Assembly: GCA_003008705.1 (NCBI GenBank)
Contig: PDUO01000006.1
Coordinates: 691,295-755,294, forward strand
Length of the DNA stretch: 64,000 bases
Origin: Pezicula radicicola
Lineage: Eukaryota > Ascomycota > Leotiomycetes > Helotiales > Dermateaceae
Direction of reading: 5' to 3'
The position numbers and the translations under genes are program-made. The notes below the pieces were generated by a model. The model was not told the origin of the DNA and made no database searches. It saw nothing but the letters and a program-made list of their open reading frames with translations. Positions 11,893 through 23,454 of the stretch are shown piece by piece; the stretch's first letter is position 1, and each line of letters starts with the position of its first letter.

Positions 11893-13562
11893 TCACTGAT
11901 AACTCAAAGCCAGCACCTCAGGCAACCTATTATCCAAATCCAAAAGACACTGGCCAAAAAGTCCATTAGCCCAAGAGAACCATTGTCTGGTCCAATCACT
12001 CTGATCAAAACTATTAATACTCTCATGCACCAACCCAAATCCATCAGTACTGGAAACTATTTCCCTTAACTCGCCTTCAATCTCGGTAGCATTTTCACTG
12101 GTAAGTATCCTGATGATACTCGCCATAGGCCATGCCATTCCGAAGCCTGCATGGGGTCCGCCTACAGCATTAATTACTGGACCCCGCATGAAATAAGGAT
12201 TGTTTTTACTGAGAATGAAGGATCGTGTTGCTTGATAGACGGGGTCGCTGAGGTTGAGGTAGCCGATGAAGGGAGCTGAGAGTAAAGAGGGGATATTGGC
12301 ATCGTCCATTAGGTTCTGGGATCCGAAGCCATCTACTTCGTAAGCATAGATTTGGCCGTAGGTTGGATTGGTAATTATTCCGTATTGTGTAATTGCGGAG
12401 CGGATGCTAGCAGCGAAGTTATGCATCTGGTTTGCTAGGTTGCCTTGCCCGCTGATGGTGCCCATGATTTCAGAGGCTGATTCGAGGTAGCGGGAGAACA
12501 TCATGTTGGCTGGGATGAAGAGTTGGTAGATTGTGCTATGCGAGGATTTTCAGTTGAATTGTTTGGTTGGAAAGTTGAAGGACTTCTTACGCATCATCAC
12601 TTGGTCTAAAAGCCGACCTGATCAAACCTGTGCCATCTTGCACAGGGTTCCCAACTCCGGCATTATCCAAAGTCTCCGTCCCTATTGTCGTGGTTCTCTC
12701 CCACGTATACGGGCTGATGTTCACACTGCCATTACTAGCAAAAGTACCCACCAAGAGTGCTTGAGTAGTATCCAAAATCGTCTCAATAGCACTAACCCAC
12801 TCAAACTTTCCAAAGAACTCGGCATCTCCCGTTGCCGTATAATAATTGGTGGAAATTTCCAAGAAAGCGGCGAGAGAATCGAGTTCCCATTTACACTCAA
12901 AAGCAGTTTGATTGGATACTGGAGGAGTGAAGTCATCTGGGAGTACTTGGTTGACTTGGGGTGAGAGCCCAGATTCGACAGGCGGCTGGAAGGAGTTACA
13001 ATGCGGGCCTAAATTTATGTAGCGTGCTTGGAGGTTGATGACACCACGGTAAAGAGAAGCGAGGGAGTCGTAGGAGGAATTTGCGGTTAGGAGCGAGAGA
13101 TAACTCTGCATCTGATTTGCGCTGTCGCGTAACCACATAGCATTTCTACCCAAACCAAACGTCAACCACCTGCTTTAAGCGAAGACAAAACAATTGTGAG
13201 GAAGGCACTCACATATCCCCTGTAATCAAAAACGTCAACTCCTGATCCGTCGTATTGGCAGCAAAGCCCTTCCACTTCACAGCCGTGTCCAATGAGTTCG
13301 GAAAGGAATTCTCGAAAAGTCTGTAGAGGTCAGGATCCTTAATCACACCGGCCATCTTCGTAATCGTATCCTCTACAAGCGACGAGTTGAAAGTCCGGCA
13401 TGCTGGATCTGGTCTCATGTAGGACAGATTGTATCTCCCTTCACTAAACGGCGCATGATATTCCAGCGAATAGTCGGAATAGTTGGGACAGTCCGCGGCC
13501 TTGACAGTGGACTGGGTGGAGAAGAAGGAGAGAGCGGCGGCTGCAAGACTAAGAACAATCAT
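11893..13562 (-). CDS. secreted GH125 exo-alpha-1,6-mannosidase
   Basis: Exons 13562-13213, 13169-12591 and 12535-11893 join in phase to 523 residues, normal for fungal GH125 (old DUF1237). A signal peptide (MIVLSLAAAAL...VKA) starts at the ATG at 13562. Family motifs are clear: LTFLITGDM, then NAMWLRDSANQ, LINLQARYIN-type sequence, the FRPSDDA turn before the third exon, IPANMMFSRYLE, and HAGFGMAWPMASI with a late HESINSFD. Family members remove terminal alpha-1,6-linked mannose. The signal peptide points to the secretory pathway or cell exterior. Both introns are short (43 and 55 nt). The 5' leader carries an ATCCC repeat run. A beta-mannosidase lies about 12 kb downstream on the same strand. 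Confidence 0.9.
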
Positions 13563-13595
13563 GGTGACCTCTGCTAGCGGATTTGAAGACCGGGG

Positions 13596-13636
13596 GGGAT
13601 GGGATGGGATGGGATGGGATGGGATGGGATGGGATG
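13596..13636. repeat. (GGGAT)n pentanucleotide microsatellite
   Basis: About eight uninterrupted GGGAT units, preceded by a G run. It lies 35-75 bp upstream of the GH125 start codon, so probably within its 5' UTR or core promoter, where it reads ATCCC on the coding strand. Confidence 0.9.
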
Positions 13637-14619
13637 TTTTTTGACCAAGATGTTCAGATGAAGAAAAGGACCAAAAACAACCACGACGCCACGCACAGCT
13701 TCCCAGACTGGACCTCACATCTTGTTTATATGAGAGGGGAGAATTGAATTGCTCGCCGGGGGTGTCGGGTGTTCCTCGTCGTCAGGTACCAGATGACTTG
13801 ACCCCGCCATCATCCCTGTCTCGCCCCGCACTTTCTCTCCAAAAGTTGAGATTAATTGATCACTTTCCCTGTTCATCAGTACAGCACATGGATGTAATTA
13901 CGAAGAAAATAAATGAGCTACAAATGCAAGTGCAGAAAGAAGGGCCGTAGAAAGTCAATGTCTCTCTCTCTCTCTCTCTCTGCCTTCAACATCTAATGTG
14001 GCTTCCGTACGTACAGTACTTGTACAACGTTACACCTTGACATCATCGTCTGAAGTGGGATGACCAGATGCGAGATACGTGGGGAGACATGTAAACAATG
14101 TCCCCGCAGACAGACAATTCCACTCTTGTAGTCAACCAAGGACAAAGCTAAAACCTGCTGGTTTTTCTTTATATGTGCAGACCATATTTGTGCCTCGGTA
14201 CTAGATATAGTTGCACCTAAAATATCCTGAAATGCAAACATGCTATCTATGTCTTGATTGCAGTTGCTACGGTGATAGAAACCCAGCAAGTAATAAGGTG
14301 CTGCCATTCTGACGCTGGACCAGTGCCTGATCCATCTTATTTGAAGTCACCACCCAACACTCCTGAGAATATTAATACAATAATCTCCCTTCTCACCCTA
14401 TCCTAGTGAGAGAATTATTACAACGAATACCCCAAAGAGCACATCATGAGCCAAATGCAGGCTTTTCAATCAATGCCATATCTCGTAACAAAACGTCCGA
14501 GGAGACCTCGGCCCAATTCCCGTCCGTACCTTATACTAGCCCAAATTGATCTTTTTGCTAACACTTCCCCCTGAAACTTACTCCAAAGTTCTCCCGTAGG
14601 CGTCACCATTATCAGAGAA
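13637..14619. other. intergenic between GH125 promoter and phytochrome 3' end
   Basis: No supported gene. It contains a (TC)n dinucleotide run at about 13960-13981. The right side is the 3' flank of the phytochrome gene. Confidence 0.5.
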
Positions 14620-17600
14620 TCATGAAAAGAACCAGCCCCCTTTGTCCCAGATTCCGACCTTATACTGAGCCTGTTGCCGCAGCTCAGTATTCTCGATTCC
14701 CCAAAGCAAAAAGTCCAGTCTGCTGAAGTCGACTGGCTTCAATATCCATGCATCAAATCCACACTCAATATACTCAAACCGATTCTCTTCCGTTAGAGAT
14801 GCCGATACGGCCATGATGGGCACGCGTGGCCGAATCTTTCGCAGCTCTACTAGGCTTTTCTCAACCTTTCGAATCATTCTCGTTGCTTGATGTCCATCAA
14901 CCAATGGCATCTGTACTTGGTTAGTGGGTATATAAAGTTTGAGAGATAATCTATCTACCTGGAGATCCATCAAAATAACATCAACACTTTCGGGCTTCAA
15001 AACAAAATAGTCATGGCATGCTTGTCCGTCAGAAGCAATCTCGATTGTATGCCCGGCCTTTGACAACCTCCGACTTATTATTTTCGCATTGATTGGGTTG
15101 TCCTCAGCAATAAGCACAGATAATGGCTCTATTGGCGGGTTTATTTTCTGTGTATCAGGGAAGAACTCAAAGGGAGCTTTAATGGGCGTAGTCTTTGCAG
15201 TGCTTGTGGTCCCTTCCGCCCATCCTGACCTGGAGGATGTGATTGATCCCTCGGTGGCCCTTACAAGTTCTGGTATAAACCCTTCGAGAGAATCCTTTTT
15301 GCCCAGAGAGACATTTTCCACGGACGACCTACGAAGGCTAGCGATAGATTGTTCTGGAGAGGAAAATCCAGAGGGAATTGATTCAGGCCTTTGATGGGCA
15401 TGCTCAAACGGCAGCTCGATGCCAAAAATGGTTCCCTTCCCCAGCTGACTTCTTACTCGGATTTGGCCATTCATATTTCGAACATATCGTGCCACAACAG
15501 CGAGTCCAAGCCCTAGAGGTTCTTTGATGACCGATTCTCCCGCTGACGCCGGCGTGGAAGCGGTAGATGATCTGTTATCTTCGTCGCCCAGTACTTGCTC
15601 GAACTCCTGAAACAGATCATCGAGTTGGTTCTCCGACATTCCAATTCCCGCATCCTGCACTGTGATTTCGATAACAGAGCTGTCTTCTCTGATCTTAAGT
15701 GGGCGGATATCGACCCTGATACCACCTTCATCCGAATTCTGGAAGGCATTACTGATGATGTTTGAAAGTGTCTGTCGTAATCTCGCAGAATCACCCTTGA
15801 CCATTTCTGGAATACCTGGGTGCGTTGACACAGTCAAATCAAGATTCTTACGCATTGCCTCTTTGCGAAATGGGGTTATAACATCAGAAACTAAGCCTCT
15901 CAGCATCAAAAGCACCATTATGGAAGGCGTTTTACCTGTAGCGGTCAGATCCAATGTCTCGTCCACAGAAGCCACTCGGCCATCTTCAACCTTTGTCAAG
16001 TTCAGAAGATCATCAATAACGTATATCAAAGACCTAGAAGCTTTGTAAGCCTTTTCCAATATTTCACGTGTGGCGTTATCGATTGCGCTTTCAAGTCCGA
16101 TCTCTAGATAGTTGACGATTGCATTGAGGGGAGTGCGAACTGTGAGCATTAGCAACGCTGGCTCGAAAAGCTGCTGGAGATTATGATTACCTTCGTGAGA
16201 AGAATTCTGGAGAAGAAGCCGAGTCATTCGGTTCTTCTGTCCTGTCGATTCCTTTGAACGCCATACGTCCATGAAGTCCTTAAGGATAAATGCAGTGTCC
16301 ACTGCAAAAATAATTTGTCAGAGTTATAACGTTCAGGAACAACGCCAGGAAAGTACTGACTTTGGTCCTCTGTCCACTCCCTTGACAAACCTACGACCGA
16401 CTCTGTCCATCGCTTGAAACTCCCTCTTGGTTCAAGATACGAACTGCCTGGTTTTATTACCTTCTCGTAAGGGTTTCCTGCCCATCTCACCTCCTTCAAC
16501 TGACCCTTCCTGAAAAAAACGATGAAATCGTTTCCTCCTATTGTCAAGGGAATGAAAAGCAGTCCTGCAATGGTGTGGATCCCTGGAGCATATTTCAGGT
16601 CCTTGAAGTCCGCGTTGATGTTCTGCGAAGCAATTATTCCGGGCATTCGATTGCTCTTTAGATGTGCAAGTAACGCGAGAGCCTGAGAAGAAAAGCAGTT
16701 AGTGCTAGCCGACTTGAGAGCAGAGACAGAGTTCAAGAATCGCTTAATTCCATGAATCCCTTGCCGAACCGTGAATTACTCTCTGCTCAAGTTGACCGAG
16801 TTACTCAAGTCAAGTGAGTTGATTTGCCCAAATACATGAATTGAGCCACTCATGAGCACGTCGACACAGCTCGAGACTAGAACGATGCTCTTGGATCATA
16901 TCCCATTTTAACATTAAGATGAATCACGCACCTCTCTGTAAGGGTCCAAGCGGCCAATAGCTCTAACTTCATCTTGAATACTGAGCAGACCAAAGTCTGC
17001 GCCGAACACACGCAACAAATCTGTAGAAGAAGCCGTAATAAAACCAGAAGGGTTCTGCCTTGGCGGTATCGAAGAGTGTGGTTTCCGTGCTTGGAGTCTC
17101 TCTAGCATAAGCAGGCGATCAATATTCGTCGAAGCACATTCTCCAATATTGCGGCAAAGCTCACGAATGGGGAGCGATACACGGATAGCTTTGTGACCAT
17201 AATGATGGCAAGAGACCAAGCCCCAAAGGTCATTGTCTATAACAATAGATATCGACATTGAGGAACGAACTCCCATGTTCGTGAGGTATTTCAGGTGGGT
17301 AGGGGACATAGCCCTAAGGTAACTATGAGTGAGATCTAGTGGCTTCTCGAAGTCGGTGGGATCCCGGCTTAGAAATCTTGCTGATTCTTCATCTCGGTCA
17401 TAAAGAATACGGATCCTGTTAATGATGTAAAGATCACGAGCTTGCTTCGGGATATCAGAGGCTGGGAAGTTCAAGCCTGTGCACCGATTAGGATCCAGCT
17501 GCATGATAATACTTTTCTGCTTACCCCTAAAGAGATCATCACTGGCCTTAGGATCTATGAGCCTGGACGTTCTCAGAGTTAGCAATACTTCTTTCAGTTG

Positions 17601-19195
17601 TATTTAAGAGTATAAGACATGATTTGCGAGCTTTCACATATGTTCTAACCTCTAGAGTCGTGTCTCCAAGCTTATAGATCAGCTCAGACAGAAAATTGTG
17701 GCTCAGAGAATATCCTTACTCGGAGACTACACAACCGTTTTTATGGTTATCAAACCGGTAGATCATCACTCGATGAAAACCAGTCAGCTCCGCAACCAAT
17801 CCCACAACGATATCAAGAAGACTGTCGATGGTCTTAGCGCCACCAAGTTGTTGTTCTAAATATTGAATAAGCATATATGATGGTATCGAAGGCGAATTTG
17901 GTCTACCTACGTATTTGTGTCATTGCATTGTACATCTCCATTGAGCCAAGTCTCTTCCTGTGGCTTCGGCGTGCTAACTGTAGAACTCTGAGTGGTTCAC
18001 TCATGCTTGTTGTACTCTTGATACGTTCTTCCGGAGACACCTCATTGTCTATAGTCCGAGTTGGAGTTGTTGGAAAGACCTACATAGAATACAACCAATG
18101 TTAGAACGCGTCAGACTTGGTGTGGGGGGCTAGACCTTTTCGTCATTGAGATCCGCTGATAGTGAAAAGCACTCCGAGTTTTCCTCAAACTCACAAATCA
18201 CAAGATCTTGAGAGCCTTGTGAGATATGGACGGCACACCATACTTGGACCTGTGTCCCTGCAGAAGATGCGACAGACATCGCGAAAACATCGACTGCCCA
18301 GAAAGTGGACGTTAGCTTTGCTTCTACCTTTCAGAACTACGACAATATTTGGGAGTAGCAAGGGTTGTCTTGCAAGCAAGAAGAAATCATGAACTCATGT
18401 AGCAACTCTTGGAACAGTCTTAAACTGGACAAAAATAAAGTGGATTCACGAACGGTGAGTCTGGATGGCTTCATTACTCCCAATGGCCAATGCGTAACGG
18501 ACTTGAGTCACGAAGTCTTCAAGAACTTCCGGCTCAAGAATATCCAGGAAAGATTCAAGGTTGAAGAGCTGGTGTGGACTGTAATGCAGCACCTTCTTGG
18601 TATTCTCGCTCGCAATCCGGACTTTCAAATTTCCTTCCAAATCATACCTGAGAGCTATCAGCGCGCCAAACTGCTGGATAGCACCAGGTATATGAATGGG
18701 CTCATCCTCGCATCGATAAAAGGTCGAACCCACTGGCAATTCTTGGGCAATACCAGGAGGTTCATCTCCCGCGGCTTTGTGGGGTATCATATGTGACCGT
18801 TCTGAGATCTCCTGCAGATATTGGGCTTCCTCCGACATACTTCCCCCATCAGGGCTTCCTGTTGAAATTGACAGTCGTCGGGGTGCAACTGGAGGAGGTA
18901 TCGAAGAATAAGGAGGTGGTTGGCATCCATGTGGAACTGTGGAGCTCAAGGTTGGCTGCTCAGAATCTCCATCTTTGCGGTTGGCAGGAGATACAGCATC
19001 TGGACGCACAGTCGCGCCCGACTCGTCGATAGAAGCGGTATTACTAGGCGTTGGAGAACCTGAATCAAATAATGCGAAAGTCGGACTAGGGTGATCAACA
19101 ATTAAATTTCGGATGGGAAAGAGACGTTCTACTTCAATCTCCTCCTTTGCCCAGAATAACACGGGCTTCGACGGCTGAGTTGGTGAGGTGCTCAT
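14620..19195 (-). CDS. fungal phytochrome, hybrid histidine kinase
   Basis: Eleven exons join in phase to about 1215 residues: 19195-18454, 18293-18136, 18079-17911, 17855-17720, 17562-17525, 17476-16932, 16682-16361, 16301-16191, 16139-15936, 15890-14959, 14910-14620. Order: disordered N-terminus; PAS with the bilin-binding Cys at about residue 162 (YRCEDEPIHIPG); GAF (FHRVMIYRFD, NFPASDIP, MGVRSSMSIS); PHY with the tongue motif EPRGSFKRW; histidine kinase with H-box SHEVRTPLNAI, N-box SNIISNAFQNSD, G-boxes DAGIGM and GLGLAVVARY; receiver domain with AEDNPIN, phospho-Asp in ILMD and Lys in ILKP. It should sense red/far-red light through a bilin and signal by phosphorelay. Introns 5, 8, 9 and 10 (48, 51, 45, 48 nt) are stop-free and in frame, so an ORF reading would wrongly include them. 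Intron 6 (249 nt) holds copies of the local repeat. Confidence 0.93.
16780..16830. repeat. TGAGTTACTC-type repeat copies inside phytochrome intron 6
   Basis: Contains CGAGTTACTCAAGTCAAG and TGAGTTGATTTG next to each other within the intron 16931-16683, which is about five times longer than most introns here. These match the satellite family seen at 26650-26860 in diverged form. Confidence 0.6.
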
Positions 19196-20414
19196 TGCTA
19201 CTCCTCATCTTGTGAAAAGAATAATGGTAGCGTAAATAGCGCGGTATGCATGGAGGTTCTTTAGAAGAGATAGAAACGACTATTGGCCAGGTGAAGTAGG
19301 AACAGAAGCTGAATGACAAAAGGGAAAGAGGAAAGCAAGCAAAAGACAAGGGAAGTCTACCTTTGGTCACCTCACCCAAATGCTCTCGAGCCTCGATCGC
19401 GGGACTGATCGAACATACGTTTTGGCACTAAAGTCTAATTTTCGTCCTTAGGATCGATCATAAGTAATTTTTTTTTTTGACCATGTACCGATTAGACTGT
19501 GAGGCTGTTCGAGTACACACCCATCGCGTAACTATACATCGTCAAAAACCTAGAGGGAGCACGGTGCTTCTGCATCTTCGCTACGAGTCAAGAGCCGGCA
19601 CTTCTGGAGGAACAGACGGGGTTATGGGGTAAGCGCGGGGCCGTGGCACCAAACTCTGATGTAACCTGTAATAAGCCTCTTTGAGCTCAATGCAATGCTT
19701 TGTGAGGTAAGTTACTCAAATCAAGATAGTTATTCAAGTTAAGCGACTTACTCGAACTAAGTGAGTTACAATGTATGAAGTACTCAAGTCAAAATCAAGT
19801 AAGTGATTCATATCAAGTGTCTTATTCAAGTCAAATTTAAGCAACTGAAAATCAAGGAGTTACTCAAACTAAGTAAGTGACCTGGGTGAGTTACCCAAAA
19901 GTCACGACTTTACGTGTCAAGTACCCAAATATCATTTCTAGCGCCGTGCATGTATCAGGAGCTGAGAGCGTCTCTTAGGCATTGATCGGCGCAGGAGTAC
20001 CCCTCCACTTGGTAGCCCCTAAAAAGACCCTGAATGTACATCTGGAAGGAGTACCTGTACCCGAAAATGACTGTACGAATGAAAGATCAGGCCCAAGAGA
20101 ATAGAAGAAAAAATCATGGTACAGGCATACAAAATATTCAATACCTTCCAGGTCAAACAATCAATACTTTGAATCTTATTATTATTTTGTGAGCCTACGG
20201 ACGCAGAAGCCTCTCAAAAACTCCATTCTTATGCAATTGCCCTGCCCATTCTATTTGGGGCCCGCTCCCTCGTTGTGCAAATCATCGCTTTGTAAATGCA
20301 TTACCCCCAAGACCGGTCGTCTGTTCTCCAACACAGTGGTACATCCTCGACAGTGTCCTTCAAATTGGGTATTGTGAAAAGAAAAGTATACTATGTTCAC
20401 TCCTTCCATCTTCT
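19196..20414. other. intergenic: phytochrome promoter side and CRH 3' flank
   Basis: About 1.2 kb with no supported coding sequence. The part next to 19195 is the probable phytochrome promoter. Positions 19705-19910 are filled by diverged repeat units, listed separately. Confidence 0.5.
19705..19910. repeat. diverged array of the 18-bp TGAGTTA repeat family
   Basis: About ten degenerate units in a row, such as AAGTTACTCAAATCAAG, TAGTTATTCAAGTTAAG, TAAGTGAGTTACA, GAGTTACTCAAACTAAG and GTGAGTTACCC. Spacing is irregular, which fits a decayed tandem array. It lies upstream of the phytochrome start and downstream of the CRH gene. Confidence 0.75.
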
Positions 20415-21700
20415 TTACATGACGAGATATCCCAAACCAAGGCCCAGCGCCATAACGGCAAAGTCGAGGACGCCATACTGGTGTTTTGGCTTCATGCCAA
20501 GTGCAGCATTGGTAGTGGCTTTGGCAGTTCCCGACGATGTGGTTGCGCTCGACGAGGATTGGGCTGCTGCACTGCCTGTCGTAGTTGAGCTGCTAGTTGC
20601 AGTGGCCTTGGAGGAACCAGACGAGGTAGAAGACTCAGCAAAAACACCACCAGAACCAGAGGAAGATGAGGAAGACACGTTTGCCGTGGCCTTAGAGTCC
20701 TTGCTTGAGGCAGTTGTTGAGCTGGATGAAGTGCTGTTGCTGCAAGACCCAGTGGAAACGATGCTAGTGTAGTCGCCAGTCATATCTCCGTAGGAATAGG
20801 ACTCTGCACATCCATAGTCCTGGATAGTAACGCTCTTGACATACTGAGTAAAAGGAGCAGTGCTCCAATCAGGGTAACCCTGGGCCCACTCACACGTGCC
20901 CTTGGTCGCGGCGGCGGCAGCAGCAGCAGCATCGGCGCATCCGATCCAGTTACCCATCTTTATGCGCATTGGCGTTTGTGGGTAGTTCTTGCCGTATACA
21001 GCTGTAGGATCGCTGTACTGGAGGGTTCGAAGAGTCGTGCCATCGACTTGCCATTGGATGGATTCTGCAGTCCAGATGATTGTGTATGTGTGGAAGTCTT
21101 CGACAACGTTGCTGGAGGCAACAGTTATCTGACGGTCATATGTGGTCGTGTTTCCCTTTCCGAAGAAGTTGGTCTGCACCGAAGCGTCTACGGAACCCAG
21201 AAATTCCTGCATAGTATGTTAGACACCACCTTTCACGTATCTCTCTGGTGTCTGGACTTACCCAATCAATTTCATCAAGGTCATCAGATTGCAGGACGAA
21301 GCTGCTAACAATTCCAGTTCCCGATGATGCCCGCATGACCACATCCACCTTTCCGAAGAAAATATACTTTTTGCTGGTGATCGTAGGCGCACTAGTTGTC
21401 GTGTTGACAACGAAACCCCCACCGAGTGTGGAATCGTAGGTCAGCGAAGTTCCGGTGGCATATGTGTAATCAGCAAGGACAGCCTCTTCTCCAGCAGTGA
21501 AGTCGGTGGTGATGGTCTTGCCTAGAGCAGGATCTGAAGGACATGACGCTGAAGGAATGTTAGAAAGCTACCAAGAAGCAGCTGTAAATAGGGAGGTACT
21601 CACAGTTGGTTGTTGGATTACAATCAGTATAAGTCTGGCCAGCGACCAACTTGGAAGCCGCCAGAGCCATAGTGGCCAGAGAAAGAGTTGAAGAGCGCAT
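20415..21700 (-). CDS. CRH-type GH16 cell-wall transglycosylase, GPI-anchored
   Basis: Exons 21700-21604, 21548-21262 and 21206-20415 join in phase to about 391 residues. A signal peptide ([21 protein letters not shown]) is followed by a Cys-rich start ([15 protein letters not shown]) and the GH16 fold. The catalytic motif DEIDWE sits across the exon 2/3 junction (about residues 124-129), with Glu125 and Glu129 as expected nucleophile and acid/base. The acceptor-region motifs [12 protein letters not shown] and MGNWIGC are typical of Crh1/Utr2 proteins, which link chitin to beta-glucan in the wall. A long Ser/Thr-rich region and hydrophobic end ([15 protein letters not shown]) indicate a GPI anchor. 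An alanine run in the GH16 domain is encoded by GCN repeats near 20910-20930. Confidence 0.92.
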
Positions 21701-23454
21701 CTTAAAGTACCTCAAGTAGTGTATGATGGCAGAAGGGTCCAACGGGAAGCAAGAAACAATAAAATACAAACTAGTTGTCAAGATAACGAATGTGATTCAG
21801 ACGTCGCGAAGTGAAAGTGTGGGAACGAAAAAGAGACGAAAAGCAACTTTGGAGAGCGAGATGGGTGGGGAATCTGTGAATGAGGTTTCGAGCAAATTGT
21901 ATTATTGGGGGGGGGAGGCCAACAAATATACAGGATGTGAAAGATCAGTCCAGGGACGGACACAGCCTTAAAAACGAGGAGGAGGAGGAGGAGGAGGGAG
22001 TCCAGGACGTTTGAGATTTGTAGGAGCCTATGAAAGCGCGCATGTCAATACAGAAAGGAGGCTGTGGGCCCCTCCCTGGGCAACCCGGCCTCCCCTGGAC
22101 TTTCCTGTCAGGTACGAAGTGGCGAGTGACCTCAGTCTCAGTACAGTAAGTACTTTATTGGTTACGGCGACAACGAGAGGTTGGAGGTTTGGTTGCTGGG
22201 CGGGAGAACCATTTATTATTGTGCATATCGGCTATTCTATTTTCACGATGCTTTAGCCAGAAGGAGGAAAGGAAAGACTTCCAGAACTAGCATTTAGCTG
22301 CCAAGACTCGTCACGCGCTGACGACTGTCGTAAGGTGCGCTTTAGCATTCACCATTACCTACCTACCACAGGTATAAACTGAAGAGACGACAGTTGTAAA
22401 GTAATGAAGCCATTCCCAGTTATGGCTCCATCATCACCCTTCAACCCCTTCTTCTTCTCTTCTTGCGCACAAGTTTGCATTCTTGCTGCGCCATCTGTAC
22501 GCTTTCCTCCACAACCTCGAGAAGGCGACCCTGTTGGCCGGGCGCTGAGGCCCCATGTAAATCTTCAAACTCCATCTGTCTCCGCTTAACAGAATCCTAG
22601 AAGCTTTCGCTCAAGCGCCGGCCAACCAGCCGCCTGTAATCGTCTCCGCAAAAGCCCATAAGGCTCGATTAATGTTCCTCGTATCCGCCTCATACGATCT
22701 CCTTTTCCACAATTTACAGCGCTTGATTTCACCCTATTTTATTCTCATGTCGCTGCCTGCGAAGCTCGCTACGGTTGTTTCGGCCAGCTTGGCTGAGAAC
22801 TTCTCCCTTCGCCTCATAGGTAGAGATAGCCCTTGGCTTTGCGGCGTGGCGCTGCTGAGTTATTATGAATTTATGGCAATGAGGATACAATTAATAAGAC
22901 GCTAAATTCTACGCATCCCGTATTACGGAGTATGGAGTAGTACGAAGGAACTGTAGGAGTGAGTGACTCCTTGAGTCCTGGTGTAACAACATCTACTCCT
23001 GTGCGCTATTACCTCGTATTCAATATTGAAATCGAAAATACCACAGCATACTTCGTATGGCGGTCATGCAACATGATCCAATCTGGTGAATTCCCCAACT
23101 TGAATCTCGAGCCTCTGCTGTCATAATCCAAGCCACCGCACCGCACAAGAACAGCAAAGTTTGTTAGCTCCAGCGGGAGGCTCAGCTTTATGCATTAAAA
23201 TGGCTTTGTCTTCAGCTCGTGTTGGCAAGCGTTGGCGAGCGCAACCCAGTCTTATTAGCCACTGCGCATTACTTAGAAACCTTGGGAACCGATATTCCCT
23301 TACGGAGACAATGAGATACTAAAGTAGATAATGTCATCATAGGGCTTGTCAAAGTCTGGAGAATTATGGAGAAGAGGAGGATCGCAGCAAGGACGGACTT
23401 CTTTCCCAGCCCAAGATTGCATTGCAGTACTTCGTACTCTATTTTCATTCCCTT
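21701..23454. other. intergenic, CRH promoter side, no gene recognised
   Basis: About 1.75 kb. It contains a GAG/GGA triplet run at about 21976-21997, a G run near 21909 and an exact TACGGAGTA near 22924. Open frames here are short and have no recognisable protein features. Confidence 0.5.

Noticed and set aside
16140..16190. Disrupted H-box in the phytochrome kinase
   Set aside because: The extra residues come from an in-frame intron; removing it restores SHEVRTPLNAI.
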